The translations under genes and the position numbers were made by a program. The notes under the pieces were generated by a model. The model did not search any database, was not told where the DNA came from, and worked only from the letters and a program-made list of their open reading frames with translations. DNA of 12,390 nt from Saccoglossus kowalevskii (taxonomy: Eukaryota; Hemichordata; Enteropneusta; Harrimaniidae), in assembly GCF_000003605.2 (NCBI RefSeq), contig NW_003141858.1, positions 1 to 12,390 on the forward strand. Reading direction: 5' to 3'. This document shows positions 7,501-12,390 of this stretch, in pieces (position 1 is the first letter of the stretch; every line of letters begins with the position of its first letter).

Positions 7501-9242
7501 CAAAACGATACAATGTACATTTTTCTGAGATGTCGAATTGTTAGAGTTACGAACATCGAGTTACGAACATCGAGTTACAGTAATTTCAATTTATTAATTC
7601 ATGGTATGTAATCACAATTTAGATTTTAGCTGCGGTGGCGACATTTAGTTATCAACAATAGGATTCCGAAATGAACGACGAAAATCAAAATCCTATTTTC
7701 AATTTGGAGTGTTTCATTTTATTGAATCGCTAGGGAGCTTTTTCGTCTATTTGCACATTTTCAGTCGATGGCGAACCCAACAACGCGCATGCTACAATTT
7801 TACCAGTCAACTCTGTTTTGAGGCCTACTTTTCAACATTCATATTGATAGACACATGCTTGTTTCGTACGTGACGTCATTATATTCTAGAACTAAGCCAC
7901 GCTAACCGATTCGTGGTCTTGCTAAATTGAATGACGATCAAGTATATGAGTTTTGTTGTCAAACAGGGGACTTCTCACGACGGGATGCCGGTTAGCCGCT
8001 CAATATCCGAGCATAGAGGAATTACTGAAAGAAAGCGTGCGACGATTCTGTAATCATCGTGGTGTACACCTTCTAATAAGTGGATCGCATTGTAAATGAA
8101 GCTGTATGTGAACAAAATTACGGGACTAAAACATTGCACGATACATTGGATACATTGTTGATTCCACTTGCCTTTTATCGTTGGACCGCGACAGTACCCC
8201 CCCAGCGCGTCAATGAAATGAAAAGCCTCAAATTAAAAATAGCATTTTGATTTTCATTGTTCATTTCAAAATCTTATTTTCTAAAAGGCGATGTTGCCAC
8301 CACAAGTGCAACTTTGAAAACTACAGCTAAACTTTAAATTGTGATTTCTTGCCGCCAATTCATCAGTTGAAATTACGCCAAAAACCAAAATGTCACGGTT
8401 AGATTCCAGAAAATATTAGAAATTCACTTGGTCATCATTAGCCATGGACCACGTTGCCGTAACCCGAAGTTATGATAACTGTTAATTAAAATTTGAGTTA
8501 TTGAATATGGACATTAAACAACAACAACAACAACAGATTTTATGTTGTCCGTAACTCGAACTTCGGTTAACTGTTAATTAAATTTTCAGTTAATAACTCA
8601 AAGTTTGAATAACTGTTGATAACTCGAATTACAAAATTTGAAACTTGAACAAAACAACAAATACATGTTGCCCGTAACTCGAAGTTCAGTTAACTGTTAT
8701 TTGAACTTCAAGTTACTGAATGTGGACGTTCAACAAAAACCAAAATATATGTTGCCCGTAACTCAAAGTTCTGTTAACTGTTTATTGAACATCGAGTTAT
8801 AATTTGGGCGTGGTTTCAAAAATATGGGCGTGGTCATTTCTGTAACTCGATGTCCGTAACTTGAACAATTCGACATCTCCATTTTTCTAACCCCCCCAAA
8901 CGCCTTGCCCCTAATTTTCTGTTAACATTATTACAACTAAAACGCTCTTTGAATTGTATTCCAATTATGTCCTTTTTAAAATAAATAGAGGTACAAATGC
9001 ACATATGACGACATCGTCACCAAACCCGGAACCGATTTCAACGAATGACAACACACTCGTGATAGGGAGCTGTCTACAATGTACGATGACCTTACCTTGT
9101 ATAATATGTCGGCTCTTAAATCATTCCTGAAAGCGATATTACAAAATACGCATGATTCAACGAGCTTATCGTGCGCTTTCTGCTTTCTTTCTCGCTCTTC
9201 TATCTGTTCAGGAGTTTTAACAATCCACGATGTGTCTCCCAT
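4402..9242 (-). CDS. HINT3: HINT3-like HIT-family adenosine 5'-monophosphoramidase, spliced gene (four firm exons)
   Basis: Exons at 9242-9096, 6208-6091, 4956-4890 and 4528-4402 join in frame (phases 0, 1, 0 and 0 at successive ends; 153 codons). Visible motifs: CVFC at residues 31-34 (Cys pair), FRDIRPSAKEHYLVVTKKHI at about 56-75 (the nucleotide-contacting D-I-x-P block and the conserved His), ENMIDVAKATL at about 90-100, and the histidine triad H124-L-H126-M-H128, where the middle His is the nucleophile in this family. The SYWFLT end matches the vertebrate HINT3 ending (SYWFIT). Vertebrate HINT3 has about 182 residues; here the N terminus is shorter and a terminal exon of about 10 codons is still needed. 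Family knowledge: HINT3 cleaves P-N bonds in AMP-lysine and aminoacyl-adenylate substrates. All three internal introns use GTAAG donors and pyrimidine-rich or TAG acceptors. The order of motifs leaves little doubt about the family. HINT3 rather than HINT1/2 or aprataxin is chosen from the LVENM, GFHLPP and SYWF segments. Confidence 0.9.
4552..4868 (+). repeat. Decayed repeat array in HINT3 intron 3
   Basis: The block tattcatgag-ttggtagtgacatct recurs in degenerate form with starts near 4561, 4624, 4779 and 4829, plus weaker copies between 4683 and 4760. The most similar pair is 4779 and 4829 (50 bp apart). The palindromic core CATGAATATTCATG is shared with the 77-bp array in intron 2. The array runs almost to exon 3 without entering it. 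Confidence 0.5.
4890..4956 (-). CDS. HINT3: HINT3-like exon 3
   Basis: The 67-nt exon enters in phase 1 after acceptor tttctttatag and encodes (I)ENMIDVAKATLVKNEADPDNA. It leaves with two bases before donor AG|GTAAGTT. It matches the LVENMVTVGKTIL helix region of vertebrate HINT3. Intron 2 upstream holds the 77-bp array; intron 3 downstream holds decayed repeats. Confidence 0.88.
5491..6028 (+). repeat. 77-bp tandem array, seven copies, in HINT3 intron 2
   Basis: Copies begin with CTCATGAATATTCAACAGGA at 5491, 5568, 5645, 5753, 5830, 5907 and 5984 (the last is partial). All steps are exactly 77 bp except the third, which is 108 bp because of an internal duplication of a 31-bp piece (atgcagagggcacc...caggatttattt). 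Copies are nearly identical, so the array is young or homogenised. Each unit has an AATATT-centred near-palindrome (CATGAATATT), a GC-richer core GCAGAGGGCACCAG, and ATTTATTTATTATGCTAATA. The array ends 62 bp before exon 2. Confidence 0.95.
6091..6208 (-). CDS. HINT3: HINT3-like exon 2
   Basis: The 118-nt exon encodes DSKYVVFRDIRPSAKEHYLV and continues VTKKHIKNLKQLSYDDIPM. It has the HIT-fold strand with the D-I-x-P motif and the conserved KKHI. The acceptor is tctcttgatag|GAT (phase 0 in, matching exon 1) and the donor A|GTAAGT (phase 1 out). It lies 2.9 kb from exon 1; the intron contains the foldback transposon. Confidence 0.9.
6262..6575 (+). repeat. Probable interspersed-repeat relic
   Basis: The string ttgccgccaatttcatcagt plus gaaat at about 6286-6310 closely matches ttgccgccaattcatcagtt in the right arm of the transposon at about 8350-8370. 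Further on, the pair attttgctattttt (about 6415) and aaaatagcaaaatt (about 6540) are inverted. Together they suggest an old copy of a repeat sharing sequence with the foldback element. Boundaries are not visible and no ORF remains. Confidence 0.35.
6576..6889. other. Intronic sequence without recognisable features
   Basis: Part of HINT3-like intron 1. AT-rich; no coding frame, motif or repeat found beyond short low-complexity runs. Confidence 0.5.
6890..7178. mobile_element. Possible MITE-like inverted-repeat unit
   Basis: The left TAGTGTTCACGCTA (6890-6903) and right TAGTGTGAATGCTA (7165-7178) are similar quasi-palindromic ends. Inside, acaggctaagat (about 6912-6922) faces its reverse complement cttagcctgt (about 7112-7121), with another ggctaagat copy at 7152. 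Length near 290 bp and lack of ORFs fit a decayed MITE, but no target duplication is clear. Confidence 0.35.
7518..7526 (+). repeat. Left 9-bp target-site duplication
   Basis: CATTTTTCT lies directly before the element's first base (GAGATGTCG...). It is identical to the nine bases at 8880-8888 directly after its last base. Confidence 0.85.
7527..8879. mobile_element. Foldback-type non-autonomous DNA transposon, complete, with 9-bp TSD
   Basis: Both ends carry GAGATGTCGAATTGTT in inverted orientation with no mismatch; similarity continues to about 38 bp with three mismatches. The perfect duplication CATTTTTCT flanks it, which marks an insertion. The inverted arms go on much further: 7578-7735 aligns in reverse with about 8200-8376 (for example aatcacaattta, tttagctg, gtggc, gaaatgaac, gaaaatcaaaat, ctattttcaattt). 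The right arm has a further block of about 450 bp made of 84-92-bp tandem units, absent from the left arm. The centre (about 7736-8199) is GC-richer, includes TGACGTCA at 7871-7878, and has no transposase frame. Long TIRs with internal tandem repeats and a 9-bp TSD recall Drosophila Foldback, sea urchin TU and Mutator-like elements; the superfamily is inference. It lies in intron 1 of the HINT3-like gene. Confidence 0.88.
8459..8860 (+). repeat. Tandem subrepeats in the right arm of the transposon
   Basis: The block gtaactcgaagttcagttaa plus ctgttaattaaa starts at 8459, 8551, 8674, 8758 and (truncated) 8842. Spacings are 92, 123, 84 and 84 bp; the 123-bp step contains an extra partial unit near 8613. 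Each unit ends with tggacattaaac-like text and a CAA-rich run ((CAA)n at about 8518-8535), then atgttgcccgtaa. The left arm instead has a 14-bp duplication (gttacgaacatcga at 7546 and 7560). A tgggcgtggt pair occurs at about 8804 and 8825. Confidence 0.75.
8880..8888 (+). repeat. Right 9-bp target-site duplication
   Basis: CATTTTTCT directly follows the terminal ...GACATCTC of the element and is identical to 7518-7526. Confidence 0.85.
9096..9242 (-). CDS. HINT3: HINT3-like exon 1 (first coding exon)
   Basis: The exon encodes 49 residues, beginning MGDTSWIVKTPEQIEERERK and ending with CVFCNIAFRNDLRADILYK. The ATG at 9242-9240 has A at -3 and G at +4, and an in-frame TGA lies about 20 bases upstream, so the start is well fixed. 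The donor is AAG|GTAAGG at 9095-9090 (phase 0). Past the donor the frame loses any similarity to HIT proteins. The charged KTPEQIEERERKQKAHDK stretch is a likely helix before the HIT fold. Confidence 0.9.
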
Positions 9243-9420
9243 AATGGCCAACAAAAACTTTCAGTGAAAACTCCAGTGCGAAAGCAGGAAGTGATAACAG
9301 GGAATTCCAGACCGCCTAGCTTACCAAAAAAAGTGTCAGTATTTTAAATTTTAACGAGAGGGCGACGTAACTTACCATCTTGAATACGGACAGAACTGGG
9401 ACAGAACTACGAGGGTGAAA
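9243..9420 (-). promoter_or_regulatory. Promoter / 5' UTR region of the HINT3-like gene
   Basis: Upstream of the ATG on the minus strand are an ETS-type CACTTCCTG (9293-9285) and CpG-bearing sequence near 9350-9370. There is also CAAGATGGTAAGT ending at 9370, which is both a YY1-like CAAGATGG and a perfect splice donor. That donor could end a non-coding 5' exon at 9376. No TATA box is evident. The transcription start is not determinable from sequence. Confidence 0.4.
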
Positions 9421-9689
9421 TGTCAGTGATGGTATTCTCGTTGAGATCATGCCCATTTAAGACGACAACATTCCCAAATTGGGGTCGGAGAATAGGGAAT
9501 AGGGATCGACGTATATATGGCGCTATATATATATACTAGTATTCTGCATTCGTCCCCAAATTCAAACCTGAAAGATATTGTATTAAATCGCGGTTTCAAT
9601 GATTTATTTGAATTCCTAGTGATGTACATGTCAATTGTTTCGAATCTGTTTCAAACGCTATTATACCATATTACCTGGTATATCTGGAT
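9421..9689. other. No recognisable gene
   Basis: Contains a short (TA)n run near 9525-9537. The overlapping open frames on both strands here show no family resemblance. Confidence 0.5.
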
Positions 9690-9870
9690 TGCAGGCTAAC
9701 ACCCATCACATTTGTCATCACTGCGGGATCTTCAACATGGTCATTGTCGCACATATTGCAGACTCCTTCTTTAAAATCCAATCCTGTATGCCGGCCTGTT
9801 TCAATTTTCAGACAGTGGTTGCTAAATCTGAATTTTGTTAAGGATTTGCTAAGTTCACAACAATGTGTAC
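9690..9870 (-). pseudogene. Non-LTR retrotransposon C-terminal Cys-rich fragment (relic)
   Basis: The minus frame reads KSLTKFRFSNHCLKIETGRH and goes on through GLDFKEGVCNMCDNDHVEDP. This resembles the region after reverse transcriptase in many invertebrate non-LTR elements: an LxxFRxSNHxLxIExGR block, then CxxC, then VEDE before an HFxxxC motif. Here the Glu after VED is Pro and the His/Cys end is missing, so the fragment is broken on that side. Upstream coding sequence is not found adjacent. Orientation is opposite to the RT fragment at 11790-12092, so they are separate insertions or rearranged pieces of one family. Confidence 0.55.
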
Positions 9871-10085
9871 TGACGACAAAAAACATTTTCAACCCCAGTT
9901 GCGTTATTTTGATTGCCCGAATCAAACGTCTTTATGAATAATTAATCACATGACGTAATACTCAGTGCACACGTTGCAGGTCTAATATACTTGTAAGTAA
10001 GAATATACATCCACAAACAAGGACGTTAAAAAGTGTATAAGGAATAAATAAAACCTATTACGGTTAAAGGACAGTGGTCGTCGCA

Positions 10086-10099
10086 CTGCGCATGTGCGA
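10086..10099. promoter_or_regulatory. NRF1-like motif
   Basis: CTGCGCATGTGCGA differs from the palindromic NRF1 consensus (YGCGCATGCGCR) by one base. It sits in a locally CpG-containing patch (10078-10215) that contrasts with the AT-rich surroundings and may mark a promoter. Which gene it would serve is not clear. Confidence 0.3.
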
Positions 10100-10176
10100 C
10101 ATTTGTGTTGATAAACTTTGATTTTCCCACAATCGAATGCGCAATTATAATGTAAAACACAAGTATGAGGTCTAAC

Positions 10177-10235
10177 CTGGGTGCGACTTGCACTGATTAC
10201 TACCGCCGATGACTTCTTCAATACCTTCCAATCAC
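10177..10235 (-). CDS. Candidate 59-nt exon, thiolase-like N-terminal segment
   Basis: The minus strand shows a T-rich tract and TTTAG acceptor (10237-10236) and a CAG|GTTAGA donor (10176-10171). The only open frame between them (two bases, then 19 codons) reads DWKVLKKSSAVVISASRTQ. The VVIxSAxRT string is the first beta strand and Arg-Thr of acetyl-CoA acetyltransferases (VVIVSATRTPIGSF in ACAT1). In those proteins GSF follows, which would have to come from the next exon. I found no GSF-type exon before the HINT3-like gene, so the rest would be in or beyond that gene, or this is an orphan or chance exon. Exon 1 of such a gene is not seen either. Confidence 0.35.
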
Positions 10236-10845
10236 CTAAAAAAATACCTAATTAAAATTTAATAACGTCCCAGTTTGCACATTTTTGTTTATATGACCAT
10301 ATATATGACCATATATAAAACAACAATTAGATCCTTTTTAAACTAATAAAAGCTACTAAAAATGTCAACATTATTATGGACAGAAATGAACCTTGTTGAG
10401 GAATCCCGGATGTAAATACACACCAGTCCAATACATGTCCATTCACTGTGACCTTTGACCCCTTGCAAAAATGATATCCACCATGAAAGCAGATAATTAA
10501 TTAATTCCATAATATAACAGTTTATGAAATATAACGCACGATTAACTAATTCAAAAGCCTAAGTATTTATGGAGTTGATTTAGGTGATTCTAAATTTATG
10601 AAAAATAAATCAGTCACACACATATACTACTTCACATTCAGACAGATATTAATGTATTATTAAAAGTACGCAAACTATTTATAATATGATACATGTGTTA
10701 TTAATACATTTTGTTAGCAGTCAACATATTCATTGTACTATTTTCCTCCGAATCTCCGGCTATGAAACAGTTTTTTTTTCATGTCCAAGAAAAATCTCAT
10801 ACAGAAGCGAATGCCGATCTGACAGGAAGACGGAATCCCTATTTG
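10236..10845. other. No recognisable gene
   Basis: Contains a 12-bp direct duplication ATATGACCATAT at 10291-10314. Otherwise it is AT-rich sequence without a protein-like frame. Confidence 0.5.
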
Positions 10846-11004
10846 TGACGTCATGGGTGGGAACTCCCTTCATTGCATTGTGGGTAAATAGTGTATCTGC
10901 TGCCATCTTGCGAGAATATGCTATGGGATGGTGAGTTGAATTGTTCACAAGTCGTGTGCCCTTTAGTCAATACTCTATATTGATTATATCAGTAGTAAAA
11001 CGTG
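10846..11004 (+). promoter_or_regulatory. Promoter region of the 11005 gene: CRE, YY1-like site
   Basis: A perfect CRE TGACGTCA lies at 10846-10853, GCATTGTGGG at about 10875-10884, and a YY1-like GCCATCTTG at 10902-10910. These lie within about 160 bases before the ATG at 11005. In-frame TAG and TAA codons immediately upstream of that ATG fix its start. There is no TATA box. The YY1-like site read on the minus strand is AAGATGGCAGC with its own ATG, so a divergent transcript is possible. Confidence 0.45.
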
Positions 11005-11058
11005 ATGTTTTCGAGGAAAAAGGACGATGGGCGTGATGCCAAGGGAAAAGCAAAACAG
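11005..11058 (+). CDS. Candidate first coding exon, possibly RalGAP-alpha-like
   Basis: ATG to donor CAG|GTTAGT gives 18 codons, MFSRKKDDGRDAKGKAKQ, ending in phase 0. The composition is basic and charged, unlike local noise. The start has a purine at -3 and in-frame stops just upstream, and it follows a promoter-like region. The MFS-(R/K)K start and the DxKK-like, Gln-ending pattern recall the N terminus of Ral GTPase-activating protein alpha subunits (MFSKK...GDVKKSTQ before KVLD). This rests on 18 residues from memory and is weak. No second exon is identified before the window end; the intron may be long. Confidence 0.45.
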
Positions 11059-11789
11059 GTTAGTGACACATAGTTTTCTGGACTTCCTGGTTCAGTTCTT
11101 GTGATTTACACTCATAGACATTACAGTTGGGTTTTATATTATCTCATAATCTAACGAGTGTAGAGGCCAACCAACGTTGCTAAAACTACGGCAAATAATG
11201 TTAGCAAAATATTTCCCTCTTACCCTAACGTAAACTGTAACCCTCCAGCCCCAAATTAAATTTCATATGCCCCTACAGGCTACATGTACACATGTATCCT
11301 CAAGAAGTTTGGGGTGGGGGTGGAGTAAGGATAAGGGGTTGGAGTCACAATGGAAAGTCTTTCCGAGATTTATTAAATTACTATTATCTTTTAGATTATA
11401 CCAGCATTTCAATTGCCTAAATACATTGTTCTTATTGGACGAGAGCTATTTTAATAAATTTGGGGTTAAATACACAATTAATGTACCAGGATTTTTGGTG
11501 TTTAGAATGAGGCCCCTAAACGTCAATATTATTTGATTTACGGACATAGTGCATAATAAAGAACATTGCAATCCTCAGGTAATTGGGGTTTGAACGAGAA
11601 GCTTGAGAAAATCGATCCCAGAAAAAAATTATTGCCATCTGCAGTTGCTCACTCGTGAACCCGAAAGTTTTGTCCATCCTCACATTGCAATAGTGTGTAT
11701 AGTGCGTTGGCACTTTTAGTCCAAGCCCAAAAACGTGTGCACGTGTTCATGCGTTTGTGGGTACATGTGTCCGCACTTATATCTTAGAC
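11059..11789. other. No recognisable gene (intron or intergenic)
   Basis: If the 11005 exon is real this is its first intron. There is a G-rich patch at 11308-11340 (gggtgggggtgg). The plus-strand frame at 11267-11536 and the minus-strand frame at 11516-11713 show no family signature. Confidence 0.5.
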
Positions 11790-12092
11790 ATGCCTAACAT
11801 TCAAACTACACACATACATCTTGCTATTGAAAAAAATGTATATGGACAGAGGAATATTAATAGTAAAGAAAAACGTTTATACAGTTGCTTTATAGACTTT
11901 AAAAAAGCATTTGATTGCTTATGGAGTGATGCCTTATTCCTTAAATTACAAAAATATATTATAAATATCAAAATTACAAAGTTAAATTGCAAAATGGGCT
12001 AACAAAAGGATTCAATACAACAAGGGGAGTGAAACAAGGTTGTAATATTTTGCCAACCTTGTTTAATATTTTTTTAAATGATCGGCACGGAT
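11790..12092 (+). pseudogene. Broken non-LTR reverse transcriptase fragment
   Basis: One frame reads THIHLAIEKNVYG and then RLYSCFIDFKKAFDCLW, the RT motif with the first catalytic Asp in FIDFKKAFD. A shifted frame then reads KLQNGLTKGFNTTRGVKQGC and continues NILPTLFNIFLND, the G-x-x-Q-G-C and SPTLFN-like block. Between them the usual 30 or so residues are reduced and the frame shifts near 11980, so an internal deletion is present. The YADD catalytic motif that should follow is missing because similarity stops at about 12092. Both flanks are truncated; it is a dead 5'- and 3'-truncated relic of a Jockey/CR1/L2-like element (clade not resolved). Confidence 0.85.
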
Positions 12093-12343
12093 CTAGAAGC
12101 CGTACCTACACACGAATTGGTGACGTCACAAAATACATGACCTTCAATCGGGGTCGTTTCCTCGGTATATACAAATTGGTTTATACAAATTACAATAAAG
12201 ATACTTAAGACATTACACATAAGGTAAAACAAATCATGTAACAATATAATGATAATAACGGTAATAAATCCTAGCTTAACAGTTGAACAGAACGATCATA
12301 TAGTCAGTCGGGTGACGCCGAGGGTCACGCACTGTGTTGCAAA
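12093..12343. other. No recognisable gene; CRE and short inverted repeat
   Basis: Contains a perfect CRE TGACGTCA at 12121-12128 and a GGGTGACGCC-gaGGGTCACGC inverted pair at about 12310-12330. The latter is a locally GC-rich patch that may be a promoter for the ATG at 12344. Confidence 0.35.
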
Positions 12344-12380
12344 ATGGCCGTGTGGTTGAAACTGGGTCATGGCGTTACGG
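12344..12380 (+). CDS. Possible first coding exon at the window end
   Basis: The ATG has A at -3 and G at +4 and sits inside a YY1-like AAAATGGCC. The frame reads MAVWLKLGHGVT up to a donor G|GTGAGG at 12381. The frame is open upstream to a TGA about 60 bases away. Only 12 codons are visible; no family can be named and it may be fortuitous. Confidence 0.2.
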
Positions 12381-12390
12381 GTGAGGAAGA

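Noticed and set aside
7736-8199. Transposase remnant in the centre of the foldback element
   Set aside because: The region is GC-richer, but no frame of useful length or transposase motif could be read on either strand.
8976-9095. Extension of the HINT3 exon 1 frame to its stop at 8976
   Set aside because: The frame passes a strong donor (AAG|GTAAGG at 9095-9090) and loses HIT similarity exactly there, while exon 2 resumes it.
9079-9267. Plus-strand frame across HINT3 exon 1
   Set aside because: It is the antisense shadow of the real minus-strand exon.
10686-10934. Plus-strand 82-codon frame in the promoter region, and its minus-strand counterpart
   Set aside because: Both cover the CRE/YY1 promoter-like segment; no family similarity, and the minus-strand ATG is part of a YY1-type motif.

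Overview
This window is AT-rich nuclear DNA from an animal, most likely a marine invertebrate (an invertebrate deuterostome or a lophotrochozoan; I cannot resolve which). The coding parts are short exons with consensus GT/AG splice sites, separated by introns of 0.3-2.9 kb. There is no bacterial-type gene packing, and non-LTR retrotransposon relics and inverted-repeat DNA elements are scattered through it. Most long open frames in this composition are noise; only a few short stretches look protein-like.

The one gene I recognise firmly is on the minus strand, 9242 down to about 4100. It is a HINT3-type histidine-triad (HIT) adenosine 5'-monophosphoramidase. Four exons (9242-9096, 6208-6091, 4956-4890, 4528-4402) join in compatible phases with strong donors and acceptors. 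They give 153 residues carrying CxxC, the DIRP and KKHI blocks and the HxHxH triad. The short last exon is uncertain; the best splice candidate is 4131-4094. Intron 1 carries a complete foldback-type transposon, intron 2 a 77-bp satellite array, and intron 3 a decayed repeat array.

Left part (1-4090): no convincing gene. It holds a diverged tandem duplication, a 79-bp perfect-ended hairpin, a 16-bp minisatellite (1867-2022), a small MITE with inverted ends (2352-2512) plus a lone related end (about 1396-1440), a hydrophilic minus-strand reading frame (2897-3001), and a CTCF-like site (3917).

Right part (9243-12390): the HINT3 promoter region comes first. Then come a minus-strand relic of the C-terminal Cys-rich part of a non-LTR retrotransposon (about 9690-9870), a 59-nt minus-strand exon candidate that reads like the start of a thiolase (10177-10235), and a CRE/YY1-bearing promoter ahead of a plus-strand first coding exon (11005-11058; weak resemblance to the RalGAP-alpha N terminus). 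After these lie a broken reverse transcriptase fragment (about 11790-12092) and a possible first exon cut by the window end (12344).

The most interesting object is the 1,353-bp element at 7527-8879. It has inverted ends, a perfect 9-bp target-site duplication, long imperfect inverted arms and a tandem repeat that has expanded in only one arm. I see no sign of a new defence or enzymatic system in this window; the novelty is in repeats and gene-structure details.
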